DNA of 64,000 nt from Novosphingobium sp. (GCA_016719755.1 JADJYM010000012.1:439001-503000), one strand, 5' to 3'; shown: positions 19,201 through 27,608, counted from the stretch's first letter. Numbers and translations are program-made. The notes: generated from the letters alone by a model not told the origin.

Positions 19201-19222
19201 CGAGCCGCTTCTTCAAACGCAT
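16208..19222 (-). CDS. TonB-dependent outer-membrane receptor
   Basis: A 1004-residue receptor. The signal peptide ends at ALAQ; then come DEAIVVTGSRIRR, the usual start of the plug in sphingomonad receptors, and plug motifs including LSLLNGRRM, VEVVKAGGAAVYGSDAIAGVVNYVLKRD and VSRGRNFRAPTITQLFAPN in the barrel. The last strand ends in Phe/Tyr (QFFVGVKAKY), as expected for BAM insertion. At about 1000 residues it is in the large class that includes receptors for oligopeptides and other bulky ligands. Surrounded by exported peptidases, it probably takes up a peptide. Confidence 0.93.
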   Translation of the reverse strand: MRLKKRLAIGTATTLVLGLALASVPALAQDISGSSAAEGEESDEAIVVTGSRIRRSATDTTMPLTVVGAQDLTDRGYVSAAQALNNDPAVNRQLAQASGSGTGSGNGVQAPALFGLGTGRTLSLLNGRRMVTTSSGLGDSQVDANVIPTGLLSRVEVVKAGGAAVYGSDAIAGVVNYVLKRDFEGLEGDAQASVTSRGDYPTYSARLTGGTNFGDGRGNVAFNVEWSKTQPLAFDSRPITQLSRITSSNSLDTGPNDGIPSIREVIPARFWPFNYNGVIFQTPAPVAGFLRGQFNPDGSVAAYNPGTILGVPFAQGGDGFAYSQLVGTLRTGIDRITANAIGHYDLTDNVTLSAELLYARTKATEISQLQSNTVLGSASQASLAIPFTRTNPFLTSAAITSLTALSPSFGNGAPLFLSKIHNDILVDNNTTYTTEIYRGLLGLEGDFTLGGKAFDWSVSGSYAKVNGKRFGYDVSVARFNNAISAARNTAGQIVCSINADTSTTNDDSGCAPINPFGAGNISPEARAYVSLPTGNTYSNEQIDLLATLGGALFTLPGGDVRFSAAYEHRREEADFTPFAADQAGSFGLSPVAPQSGKYHTNELSAEVLVPLVGGDFTLPGVHSLELTGAFRHVANSAAGKENVWNIGGLWQPVPDLTFRVSRGRNFRAPTITQLFAPNAQNLQSGNLDPCDADRISGGPNPTQRRASCLALFAANPTYGTGGPNGAAVGADATTRLAAFQNSGENFTTTVVTTGGNPALRNEISKTWTYGVVIQPRFIPGLTITADRIEIDLQDGLSAFTTQNFAEACYDDPNPAAGVCAAFTRMAAATAQSQAGSYATGRTTTFNAGVIRFRGETYDVSYNLPLSRLFDGAKGTLDLQAVATHTALLETSVTGAVFTRSDRTALQPGWSGRFDLRYTQGPFRFTYEAFYLGPVLAAPNATIENNPNPRLDSNLTHSVSLQWDAGKLAFRVGVNNLTDKAPSYPSLIYGDIIGRQFFVGVKAKY

Positions 19223-19562
19223 GTCAAACCCCCATGAACCCTTGCGGTCAGTTCCGGGACCGGGCGATTGGGTCCGGTCCCGTACCGGCGGAGCCTAGCC
19301 GAGCCATCCAGGCAATGTCTTTGCGATTGCAGGCCCGGGCACGTTCCGCGCTGCATCATTATGCCCCATAGACGCGGCAAACCGGAACATCTTGTGCCGC
19401 CCGGCGAACGCGGCGCGCGGCAACGCAGGCAAAAACCGCCCGAAGCGCGGCGCGGGCGGCAAATTTATGCACGATCCGGACGCGGCAAACCGCATTGGAA
19501 ATTTCTCTTTCCGCAATCCTCGATAGTCTGCCCCCGCAAGCTGGATGGCGGGAGGAGCAGGC
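19223..19562. other. divergent promoter region, no gene seen
   Basis: These 340 bases separate the leftward TonB receptor gene from a rightward S10 peptidase gene and must hold both promoters. I see no convincing coding frame, long hairpin or sigma-70 pair. A short inverted repeat GCATCATTATGC (19353-19364) shares the TTATGC half of the palindrome near 12218, but such short matches can be chance. GGAGGAG at 19551-19557 is the ribosome binding site of the peptidase. Confidence 0.4.
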
Positions 19563-21023
19563 ATGGGTGTGAAGCTGGGATTCGCGGTCGGACTTGCCCT
19601 CGCGGCGCTTGCCTCGCCGGCGCTCGCGCGGGCGGTCAAGGCAGCCGAATCCGGCTGCGCGGGCGAAGTGGTTGCCGCGCGCCAGCACCGGGGCACGTTC
19701 AACGGCCAGCGCATTACCTATGTTTCATGCGTCGAACGCTACGCCACGCTGGATACCGCCGGTCAGCCTGCCGCCCGGATTACCGCGATCTCCTATGTCG
19801 CGCGCAAGGCCCGGCCCGACCGCCCGGTCCTGTTCGTGTTCAATGGCGGCCCGATCGTCGCCTCGTACATCCTTCACATGGGCGCCTTCGGGCCGAAGCG
19901 GCTGGCCGTGCCCGATGACATTTCGGCTTCGCCCGACCAGTTCCGGCTGGTCGATAACCCCCATGCCCCGCTCGACGTGGCCGATGTGGTGTTCTTCGAT
20001 CCCGCCGGTACCGGGCTGAGCGAGCCTGCGCCGGGGGTATCGCCCGCATCGCAGTTTTCGGTGACGGCGGATGCGCGCCAGTTGCAGCAGCTGGTGCTGG
20101 GCTGGACCCGCGCCCACGGGCGGGAGACGGCACCGGTCTACCTGGTCGGGGAAAGCTATGGCACCCTGCGCGCGCCGGCGGCGGCGCAGCAACTGCTTGA
20201 CGCTGGCCGGGCGCCCGCCGGGGTGATCCTGATCGGCCAGGCGGTCAACATCATCGAATACGCCCAGCGCCCCGGCAACATCATCAGCTATGCCGTATCG
20301 CTGCCGACGCTTGCCGCCACCGCCTGGTGGCACGGCAAGGCCGAGCGGCGCGGGCGCGGCTTCGACCAGTTCATGGCTGATGCGAAAGCCTTCGGAGGCG
20401 GGGAATACCTGTCCGTCCTGTTCGCCGGAGACAGCGCCTCGCCCGAACGCCAGCGGGCGGTGGCAAACGAATTGCAGGCCTTCACCGGGATCGCCGCCGA
20501 AGAATGGCTGCGCCGCCGCCTGCGGATGTCCAAGGTGGATTATCAGCGCGCCCTGTTTCCCGGAGAGCGGCTGGCAACCAACGACGCGCGCTATCGCGGC
20601 CCGGCCAGCGGCCCGGACCCGTTCAGCCCGGTCGCCGATGCCTATGGGCACCAGTTCACGCGCTATCTGGCCAGCGACCTGGGGATCGATGCCGCAGGCT
20701 ACCGGCTGGCGCACCCGGGCGTGGGCGGCCTGGAATCGTGGGACTGGGGCCCGAACAAGACCCCGTTCGGCGACTGGCCCTATGGCGCGGCGATCACCGC
20801 GCTGATGAACGGCAACCCTGATTTCCGCCTGCTGGTCGGCAATGGCTATTACGATACGCAGACCACCGTCGGGGCGATGGACTATCTGGTCAACCAGGGC
20901 GGCTGGCCGCGCCAGCGGGTGCGCAGCGTGACCTATCAGGGCGGGCACATGCCCTATTCGATCGAGGCCAGTCTGGCCGAACTGTCGCGCGATGTCCGCG
21001 CGATGGTCCGCAAGGAATGGTGA
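19563..21023 (+). CDS. exported S10 carboxypeptidase-like protein with altered oxyanion motif
   Basis: A 486-residue protein. The ATG at 19563 follows GGAGGAG by five bases; a signal peptide ends near ASPALA. The S10 core is clear: FFDPAGTGLSEP, nucleophile VGESYGTLR (Ser198), Asp probably in GNGYYDTQTT, His in YQGGHMPYS. The usual oxyanion motif GGPGSSS is, however, GGPIVASYILHMG: the second Gly-containing turn is replaced by Ile-Val-Ala. The two other S10 proteins of the locus keep the standard motif, so this copy may have altered catalysis or specificity. It is followed by a bidirectional terminator. Confidence 0.87.
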   Translation: MGVKLGFAVGLALAALASPALARAVKAAESGCAGEVVAARQHRGTFNGQRITYVSCVERYATLDTAGQPAARITAISYVARKARPDRPVLFVFNGGPIVASYILHMGAFGPKRLAVPDDISASPDQFRLVDNPHAPLDVADVVFFDPAGTGLSEPAPGVSPASQFSVTADARQLQQLVLGWTRAHGRETAPVYLVGESYGTLRAPAAAQQLLDAGRAPAGVILIGQAVNIIEYAQRPGNIISYAVSLPTLAATAWWHGKAERRGRGFDQFMADAKAFGGGEYLSVLFAGDSASPERQRAVANELQAFTGIAAEEWLRRRLRMSKVDYQRALFPGERLATNDARYRGPASGPDPFSPVADAYGHQFTRYLASDLGIDAAGYRLAHPGVGGLESWDWGPNKTPFGDWPYGAAITALMNGNPDFRLLVGNGYYDTQTTVGAMDYLVNQGGWPRQRVRSVTYQGGHMPYSIEASLAELSRDVRAMVRKEW

Positions 21024-21060
21024 CTGCGTTCAATCCCCTGCAGTCCCGGGGGCTTGAACC

Positions 21061-21096
21061 TGCCGCACCGGCCATCACCGCATGGCCGGTGCGGCA
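21061..21096. terminator. bidirectional terminator between convergent genes
   Basis: TGCCGCACCGGCCAT (21061-21075) pairs base for base with ATGGCCGGTGCGGCA (21082-21096) around a six-base loop, giving a 15-bp perfect stem. It sits midway between the stops of the rightward S10 gene (21023) and the leftward class V aminotransferase gene (21105). Position and stem strength fit a terminator serving both strands, although a U-tract is weak. Confidence 0.75.
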
Positions 21097-21104
21097 AACC
21101 CGGC

Positions 21105-22358
21105 TCAGGCGCGCGGCAGGGCGCGCAGGAAGCGGTCGATATCGCCGTGGTCGTTCTGCACCGATGGCGTCAGGCGAAAGCGGTTGGCGCCGAGCGTGAT
21201 CCGCACCCCGGCGGCCTTCATCGGTTCGGCCAGCACCTTTCGGGCATCGCGCAGCTGCGCCGTCAGCAGCGGCGCGCGCGATTCAGGCGGGGTCAGCAGG
21301 CGGTAGCCGCGCCGGGGCAGCTCGTCGCGCAGGTGTGCCAGCAGGCCCTGCGCATGGGCCTGGATCGCCGCCGTGCCGATCCCCGCGATCCAGTCCAGCG
21401 AATGGTGCAACTGCGCGATCACGGTGTGCGAATGGGTGCCAATCGCAAAGGCCCCGCGCGCATCCTCGCTGAACGCATAGTCGGCCACGCTCTCGCCCGG
21501 GGGATCGAGCGGATGAACGTGGCTGGTGAAGGCCGACATCCCGTAATAGCCCCAGTTCTGCCGCTTCAGGCCCGCCAGCCGGTCCTTGCGGACATAAAGG
21601 AATCCCAGGCCGAAATCGCCCATCAGCCACTTGTAAGAAGCGCAGGCGGCAAAATCGACGCCGCTGGCCTTAACGTCAAACGGCACGCAGCCCACCGCGT
21701 GGATCACATCGGCATAGACCAGCGCGCCGTGGGCATGGGCCAGGTCGCACACCGCCTTCAGATCATGTTCGAAGCCGTTGATCGTCGACACCAGTGACAG
21801 CGCGACCAACCGCGTGCCCTTGCGCAGCGCAGCGCGCATGTCTTCCAGCCGGATGCGCCCGTCCACCGCGCGGACCCAGCTGACCTCTACCCCCCGCTGC
21901 GCCAGATCCTCATACAGCGGCAGCGAGCCGAAGAAGTGGAGCGTGTCGCTGACCACGTGTCCGCCCGAGGCCGGCAGGTCCAGCGCGCGGATCACCGCCT
22001 GTTCGCCCGCCGTGGTGCTTTGCACGAAGCAAACTTCGCCCGGATCGGCATTGATCAGCCGGGCGAACTTTGCCAGCAGCCCGTCCTCGTCCAGTTCGAA
22101 ATCCTGCGCGGCGGGATCGAGGCTGCGTTTGGCGAGATAGCGATCGATCGCCGCCCGCGCGCCGAGGCTGACCGGATGCTGGCTGCCATTGTCGAGATAG
22201 GCCAGATCGGTCTGCTGGAAGGCGGAGCGGGCGGGTAGAGTAATCGACGTCGGCGGAACAACCGCCTGCGCCAGGGCGGACTGCGCGGCCAGTCCCGCCG
22301 CCGGAACCGCCGCGGCGCCCCTCAGCACGGACCGGCGCGAGAGCGGCACGCGGCTCAC
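21105..22358 (-). CDS. exported (Tat) PLP-dependent class V aminotransferase-like protein
   Basis: About 417 residues. GTG at 22358 overlaps the stop of the upstream M61 gene (GTGA), and the protein opens with SRRSVLRGAAAVPAAGLAAQ, a twin-arginine leader. The fold type I core has LDNGSQHPVS, STTAGEQAVIRAL, an Asp in YADVIHAVG and the Schiff-base Lys in ASYKWLMGDFGLGFLY. It resembles isopenicillin-N epimerase and cysteine desulfurase-like enzymes. Tat export of a PLP enzyme makes sense because the cofactor must bind before transport. It is the last gene of an operon with two M61 and one S10 peptidase, so it probably acts on a periplasmic peptide or amino acid, perhaps as an epimerase or lyase. 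Confidence 0.86.
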   Translation of the reverse strand: MSRVPLSRRSVLRGAAAVPAAGLAAQSALAQAVVPPTSITLPARSAFQQTDLAYLDNGSQHPVSLGARAAIDRYLAKRSLDPAAQDFELDEDGLLAKFARLINADPGEVCFVQSTTAGEQAVIRALDLPASGGHVVSDTLHFFGSLPLYEDLAQRGVEVSWVRAVDGRIRLEDMRAALRKGTRLVALSLVSTINGFEHDLKAVCDLAHAHGALVYADVIHAVGCVPFDVKASGVDFAACASYKWLMGDFGLGFLYVRKDRLAGLKRQNWGYYGMSAFTSHVHPLDPPGESVADYAFSEDARGAFAIGTHSHTVIAQLHHSLDWIAGIGTAAIQAHAQGLLAHLRDELPRRGYRLLTPPESRAPLLTAQLRDARKVLAEPMKAAGVRITLGANRFRLTPSVQNDHGDIDRFLRALPRA

Positions 22359-24097
22359 AGCGCGCACCGCTCGTCGGGGATGCCGGGCACCCGTTCCCAT
22401 TGATAGGCGTCCACCACCTCGCCGCGCGGCAGATAAGTGATGGCGAATTCGCGCCCCGCGCGGCGCAGTTGCAAGGTCAGGCGCTGGTGCTGATCACCCT
22501 GAATGCCGTCCTGCGGGACCGGCACCGTGATCTCGTCGCCATCGCGCAAGCCCGCTTCATGGGCGGCGCTGCCCGGCACCACGCCGCGCACGATCCGGTG
22601 CGGCTGGGCCAGGACGGCGGGATCGAAGCCCACCTCATAGCGGCGCAGGGGCACAGTGATCCGCCGGAAACAGGGGCCGAACGCCTCCGAATCCGGCAGC
22701 GGCATCGCCCCGCCCAGAAAAGTCCGGAACTCCGCCACTGCCTCCGCGCCCAGTTCCTGCTCCAGCAGGGCCTCCCAATCGGCATTGGTGGTCCGTCCCG
22801 CAGCCTTCTGCCGGGCCAGCATCGCCAGCACCAGATCATCGAGCGAACGCTTGCCGCCGTAAGCCTTGCGCATCGCCGTGTCGACCACCGCGAAATAGAG
22901 CAGCCCCCGGTCATAGGGCAGGGTGCGGATCCGCGTATCGGCCCAGAACCGGCCCGGGATCTCGGAATTCGGGACTGTCGCCATCTTGCTTGTGTAATAA
23001 CGACCCGCGCCGAAGTTGATCTCGTCCAGGAATTGCCGTGGCCCGATCTGCCCGAACCGCAACGGCAGGCGCGCTTCGTAAAGGCTCGCCAGCCCTTCTC
23101 CGAACCACGACGATTCCAGACCTGGTGGCTCGGAAATGTAGGGTTGGAAGGTATGGAACATCTCGTGCGCGAGGGTCAGCTTCAGCTTGTCGGGATCGGC
23201 GCCGTTGCCAGCGCCAAAAGTCAGTACGAAGGAATGGTCCAGCCCCACACCGCCCCCGGCGTTTATCGGATTGTGGCGCAGGAACACGACATAGGCCGGG
23301 GCCTGTTTCTGCCCGAAGAACCGCGAATACTGCCAGTGTAGCCGCTCCGCCCAGCTTGCCAGATCAGGCACCGCAAAACCCGGCGTACCCTGCGCGGCGA
23401 CCAGGAACCGGGCCTCCCTGTCCTCTGGCCAGACCTGCAGCGGCCCGGCCATGTAAAAGCTGCTGCGCAGCCGCGAGCCTTCGACCGGTTGAACCGGACG
23501 CAGGCTGCCCCGGCCAAGGCTGCTGACCGCGCTGGTCCCGCGCGGTGCGCGCGACAGGTCCCAGTCGAGCCGCAGCCGATAGCGGCGCTCACCGGGGGGA
23601 AGCAGCAGGAACACCTGCCCGGCGGCCGAAACCGCTCCGCCATCGTTGCTCAGCGAAAACGGCGGCGCTGCGCCGCGCGGCGGCAGGGTCGCCTGAGCCG
23701 GCACCGAATAACGCACGGTGATCCGCCCCTGCACCGCGCGGCCCGCGATCCATTCCCGCGAAGGGCCGCCCGCCTCGGCATCGCGCGCCGCCGTGACCGG
23801 CAGGCTGACGTCGCGAACCGCCAGCGGCAGCGCGCCCCGCGCATCGCTGGCAACAAGATCGCTCAGCACAGTGGCGACGGTATCGACATTGCTGACGATC
23901 AGCGGCAGGCGCAGCAACGGCGCATCCCTGGCCGCGCTTACCCCGCTCCAGACCTGCACCACTTCCAGCCGCTCGATCCGGCCATCCGCACCGGCCAGCG
24001 GGCGCAGGGTCAGATGCAGCGCGGGTGCGCTCGCGGCGCTTGCAGGCAAGGCAGTCGCCATGGCGCCGATTGCCAGCGCAAATCTGAGCACCATCAT
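22355..24097 (-). CDS. exported M61 family peptidase with PDZ domain
   Basis: A 580-residue protein with signal peptide (FALAIGAMATALPASA). Residues 30-220 form the N-terminal beta domain. The catalytic gluzincin motif is LAHEMFHTF (H311, E312, H315), with the third zinc ligand probably E334 in WFGEGLASLYEARL. A C-terminal PDZ-like region reads VRGVVPGSAAHEAGLRDGDEI. This layout is that of M61 glycyl aminopeptidases, which prefer N-terminal Gly or Ala. Its start overlaps the stop of the S10 gene by ATGA and its stop forms the GTGA start of the aminotransferase gene. The second M61 gene at 25690-27414 has its HExxH at the same residue number but is strongly diverged. Confidence 0.86.
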   Translation of the reverse strand: MMVLRFALAIGAMATALPASAASAPALHLTLRPLAGADGRIERLEVVQVWSGVSAARDAPLLRLPLIVSNVDTVATVLSDLVASDARGALPLAVRDVSLPVTAARDAEAGGPSREWIAGRAVQGRITVRYSVPAQATLPPRGAAPPFSLSNDGGAVSAAGQVFLLLPPGERRYRLRLDWDLSRAPRGTSAVSSLGRGSLRPVQPVEGSRLRSSFYMAGPLQVWPEDREARFLVAAQGTPGFAVPDLASWAERLHWQYSRFFGQKQAPAYVVFLRHNPINAGGGVGLDHSFVLTFGAGNGADPDKLKLTLAHEMFHTFQPYISEPPGLESSWFGEGLASLYEARLPLRFGQIGPRQFLDEINFGAGRYYTSKMATVPNSEIPGRFWADTRIRTLPYDRGLLYFAVVDTAMRKAYGGKRSLDDLVLAMLARQKAAGRTTNADWEALLEQELGAEAVAEFRTFLGGAMPLPDSEAFGPCFRRITVPLRRYEVGFDPAVLAQPHRIVRGVVPGSAAHEAGLRDGDEITVPVPQDGIQGDQHQRLTLQLRRAGREFAITYLPRGEVVDAYQWERVPGIPDERCAL

Positions 24098-25659
24098 CGC
24101 CCGGCAGCCCCGGCGCGGATGAAATCGCGGACATCGCCCGCGAATTGCGGCGCGGTTTCACCAAGGTAAAGCATATGCCCCGATTCATAGGTGCGCAGCG
24201 TCACCCGGTCCGCAGGCAGTTTCGCCTGGCGGATCTGGTCTTCCCCGGCCGCAGCCGTGGTCACCATGTCGTACAGGCCCGAAGCCGCCATCACCCGCAG
24301 GCGGGGATTTCGGCGCATCGCGGCCGCCAGTTCCGCGCCAAAGCCGGGTGCGGGGGGTATCCCAACCCGTTCCCAGTTCCATTGCTGGTTAAGCGTAACC
24401 CAGGTGATCGAGCGATAGGGGACCGGCATCTTCACCTTGAGATCGCGATGCAGCATATCGTGGAACGCGCCTATGAACCCGGGAACATAACGCCCCATCG
24501 CCGGATCGTCCGCCACCGGATCGCCCAGACCGCCCGCCAGCGGCAGGGTATAGCGGCTGTCATAGGCCCCCGCCTCCAGCCCCTTGTCGGCAATCACCCC
24601 TTTGAGGAACGGCAGCGCGGCGATCCGCAGGCCGGCATCGCTCCAGCCCTTCGCGTCAAGGCCGGTGAACGCCGCCAGCCGCGCGGCGATCCGCGCCTTG
24701 TCCGCCGCGCCCAGGGTTCCGGCATCCAGCGCCGCCAGCGCCGGGCCGTATTCCTCCACCGCAAAGCGCGCCGCATCATCGTGGACCTGCTGCGCCGTCC
24801 GGCCCGCGCGGTCGATCTTGCGATGATACCACGCCGTGGCGGCCATGGCGGGCAGAAGCCGCTGCTCGGCGGGCACCCCGGTCTTGCCGCTCCGCCCGGT
24901 ATCCAGCGCCAGCCCCAGCATGATCACGCCGTCGATCGTGATCCCGCGCATGGTCCCGCCATAGAACGGCCCGCCCAGCAGCGCGCGCGGCAGCACGGCG
25001 GCGCGGACGCTGCCATAGCTTTCGCCCATCAGGTACTTGGGCGAATTCCAGCGGCCATGTTCGCTGAGCCAGGCCTCGATAAACCGGGCGACCGCATCGG
25101 CATCGGCATCGACGCCGTAGAAATCGCTGTCGCGGGCATTGCCCAGCGCGTGGCTGTAGCCGGTTCCCACCGGATCGATGAACACCAGGTCGGCCACATC
25201 AAGCACGCTGAACGGATTGTCGCGCACTCCGAACGGGGGGACGCTGGTGGGGTTGACTTCGGCATCCAGCACCAGCCGGCGCGGCCCCACCGCGCCCATG
25301 TGCAGCCACACCGAAGACGATCCCGGACCGCCATTGAACACGAACATCACCGGGCGGGCCGGATCGCTGCCCCCGGCGATGTAGGAGAACGAAAAGATGC
25401 TGGCGATCGGTTCTCCGGCCAGGTTGGCGATATAGGTTTCGCCGGCAATGGCCTGGTATTCGATCCCCTTGCCGCCGATGCTGGTGCGATGCGTGGTAAC
25501 GAACCGGCGCGGGGGCGGCAGGTCGGCCAGCCGCACCGGCTTTTCGGAAACGCGCGTCACCACCGTCGGCGCGGTCGGCGGCATGGTCTGGGCCATCGCT
25601 TTGACCGGCAGCAGCAGCGCCAGCAGGATTAGGGTCCGGGCAACAACACGTTCGATCAT
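24094..25659 (-). CDS. exported S10 serine carboxypeptidase-like peptidase
   Basis: About 521 residues. The ATG at 25659 is preceded by GGAAG at suitable spacing; an ATG five codons upstream lacks one. The signal peptide ends at KAMAQ. Motifs: FVFNGGPGSSSVWLHMGAVGP (standard oxyanion turn), FIDPVGTGYSHALG, nucleophile MGESYGSVR (Ser214), acid probably in ASGLYDMVTT, and His in YESGHMLYLGE. It lies between the two M61 genes, with a 30-base gap upstream and an ATGA overlap downstream. An S10 carboxypeptidase combined with M61 aminopeptidases would trim a peptide from both ends. Confidence 0.9.
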   Translation of the reverse strand: MIERVVARTLILLALLLPVKAMAQTMPPTAPTVVTRVSEKPVRLADLPPPRRFVTTHRTSIGGKGIEYQAIAGETYIANLAGEPIASIFSFSYIAGGSDPARPVMFVFNGGPGSSSVWLHMGAVGPRRLVLDAEVNPTSVPPFGVRDNPFSVLDVADLVFIDPVGTGYSHALGNARDSDFYGVDADADAVARFIEAWLSEHGRWNSPKYLMGESYGSVRAAVLPRALLGGPFYGGTMRGITIDGVIMLGLALDTGRSGKTGVPAEQRLLPAMAATAWYHRKIDRAGRTAQQVHDDAARFAVEEYGPALAALDAGTLGAADKARIAARLAAFTGLDAKGWSDAGLRIAALPFLKGVIADKGLEAGAYDSRYTLPLAGGLGDPVADDPAMGRYVPGFIGAFHDMLHRDLKVKMPVPYRSITWVTLNQQWNWERVGIPPAPGFGAELAAAMRRNPRLRVMAASGLYDMVTTAAAGEDQIRQAKLPADRVTLRTYESGHMLYLGETAPQFAGDVRDFIRAGAAGR

Positions 25660-25689
25660 CGCGGACTTCCTCATGCCGATGGATCAGAC

Positions 25690-27414
25690 CTAAAGCTTGC
25701 AGGCGCTGTCGGGAACCCCGGCCACGCGCTGCCACTGCCAGCCCGCGGCCGGTTCGCTGCGCGGCAGGAACCGCACGGACACACTCTCATCGCCGCGCCG
25801 CACTTCCATCGCCATTTCCGCAGACGGATTGTCGCGCACCCCGGCCAGCGGCGTCATCTTCACGATCGCATCGCCTTCGCGCAGTCCGGCACGCGCGGCA
25901 GCGGTATTGGCGCGCAGATCCTTGACCAGATCGGGCCGGGTATCGCTGAACCCCAGCTCAAAGCGCGTCAGGGTGGCCGGAACCAGCCTGTAGCACGGCG
26001 CGAAGGCCTGCCTTGGCGGGGGGATCAGCTTGCCCGCCACCATCGCGTCGAACTCCCGTCCGGCGCTTTGGCCAAGCTCTGCCACAACAAGCCCGCGCCA
26101 TTCGGGCACCCCGACGATCTCCCCCTTGCGTTGCCGGGCAAGGACATCGAGCACCAGGTTATCGACGCTGCGCTTGCCGCGCGACCTGGCCCTGATCTGG
26201 CCGTCGAGCCGGGCAAGGTAGAGGAACCCCCGTTCATAGGGCACGCGCTGGGCGCGCGGATCCTTCCAGAACAGCTTGCCCGCCTCGGCGTTGCTCAACG
26301 CGCGGTAGGTGCCGGTGTAATACCCCTCGGCCTTGCGGTTGATCAGCGACAGGAACCGCGCATGGTCGATCGTTCCGGCGCGCAGGGACAGCAGCACCGA
26401 ATAGTATTCCGCCGCGCCCTCGGTGTACCAGGCGGTCAACGGATGATCGCCGGTCATCGTCGGCCAGGTATGCGCCATCTCGTGCGCGACCAGCATGTCG
26501 GTGCCGGTTGCGCCGGTTTGCCCGCCATTGCCGTATCCAAACATGAAAGACCGGGCGAGCGCCGTTCCGCCGCCCGATGGATAGGGATTGCTGCGCGCGA
26601 AAACGCGGTAGGACAGCCCGCTTTCGCCAAAGAACGCCGCCATGGAATGATACAACCGCTCGGTCCCGGCGCCCAGCACGGCCGGGTCGAAGGGCGGGGC
26701 CTTCAGCCAGTAGAACACGAAATCACCGCGCCCGTCGGCGGGAATGCTCTGCACCGGGCCGGCGGCATAGAACGAGAAGGCCAGGCTTTCGCCCGCTCCT
26801 TCCCACTGCTGCTCGCCCTCTCCCCGGCTCGACACGCCGCGCATCCCAGCGGGCAGGTTCCAGGTCAGACGGATGCGATGGGTTGCCTGTCCCGGCGGAA
26901 CCGCGAAGAAGTAGACCCCCGCCCCCATCATGCCATCGCCTTCGCGGCGCCAGTCGAACAGCGGACCGTTGCGGGTTTCCGGGCCAACCTTGCGCGGCTC
27001 CGTCCGGTAGCGCACCGTCACCGGCCCTGCCGTGGCCCGCGCGGTCAGATAGTTGCGGTGGGTTCCGCTGCTGGTCGGCGCTTCATCGCTGGCGGTAAGA
27101 ATCAACGGTCCGGCATCGTCGCTGGCAGCGATCGCGGCGGCGGGATAAGCCGCCGTGGGCGTGCCAACCAGTGTCACCGGCATCCGTAGCAGCGCCGCGC
27201 CGGGGGCAAGACCGGGCGCGGACAGCCGCAAAGTCACGCCGATCGCCGGTTCATCTGCCGCGCCAAACTCCGGCGTCAGGATCGCATCGATCGAAGGTCC
27301 GCCCGGCTCTGCCCTGGCGCGGGTGCCGGGGGCGAACACAGCAAGTATTGTCAGCAGGACCGCCAGCAGGCTGGCCGGTCCGATTCCAACTCGCGCCGTT
27401 TTGGCTCGATCCAT
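25690..27414 (-). CDS. exported M61 family peptidase with PDZ domain
   Basis: A 574-residue protein with a signal peptide or N-terminal anchor (ASLLAVLLTILAVFAPGTRARA). The zinc motif is VAHEMAHTW (H311, E312, H315), and the third ligand is probably E332 in WYTEGAAEYYSVLL. A PDZ-like region near the C-terminus reads DLRANTAAARAGLREGDAIVK. It is the first gene of the leftward operon M61, S10, M61, class V aminotransferase. An ATTATAAT element at 27472-27479 lies about 58 bases upstream and could be part of its promoter, but no matching -35 box is clear. Confidence 0.86.
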   Translation of the reverse strand: MDRAKTARVGIGPASLLAVLLTILAVFAPGTRARAEPGGPSIDAILTPEFGAADEPAIGVTLRLSAPGLAPGAALLRMPVTLVGTPTAAYPAAAIAASDDAGPLILTASDEAPTSSGTHRNYLTARATAGPVTVRYRTEPRKVGPETRNGPLFDWRREGDGMMGAGVYFFAVPPGQATHRIRLTWNLPAGMRGVSSRGEGEQQWEGAGESLAFSFYAAGPVQSIPADGRGDFVFYWLKAPPFDPAVLGAGTERLYHSMAAFFGESGLSYRVFARSNPYPSGGGTALARSFMFGYGNGGQTGATGTDMLVAHEMAHTWPTMTGDHPLTAWYTEGAAEYYSVLLSLRAGTIDHARFLSLINRKAEGYYTGTYRALSNAEAGKLFWKDPRAQRVPYERGFLYLARLDGQIRARSRGKRSVDNLVLDVLARQRKGEIVGVPEWRGLVVAELGQSAGREFDAMVAGKLIPPPRQAFAPCYRLVPATLTRFELGFSDTRPDLVKDLRANTAAARAGLREGDAIVKMTPLAGVRDNPSAEMAMEVRRGDESVSVRFLPRSEPAAGWQWQRVAGVPDSACKL

Positions 27415-27608
27415 TGCCTGTGCCCGCTTTCGAAATTGCCGGAACCTGAAGTTCTAGCCCGAACACGGGGAATTATAATCGCAAAACGGATCGTCCATCG
27501 CGGCGCAGGGAATAATCTATGCGCCGGAAATGCGCGCAGCGAGAGGTGTCAGCCGGATCCGATCCGATCTCTGCCGCTCGGCTGCGCCCGGCGGTGCGGA
27601 CAGGCCGC
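27415..27608. other. intergenic region between peptidase and nar-moa operons
   Basis: The nar-moe operon ends at 27609 and the next leftward operon begins at 27414. The 194 bases have no credible coding frame. The A+T-rich ATTATAAT at 27472-27479 may be a -10 element for the M61 gene. No clear factor-independent terminator for the nar operon was found. Confidence 0.35.
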
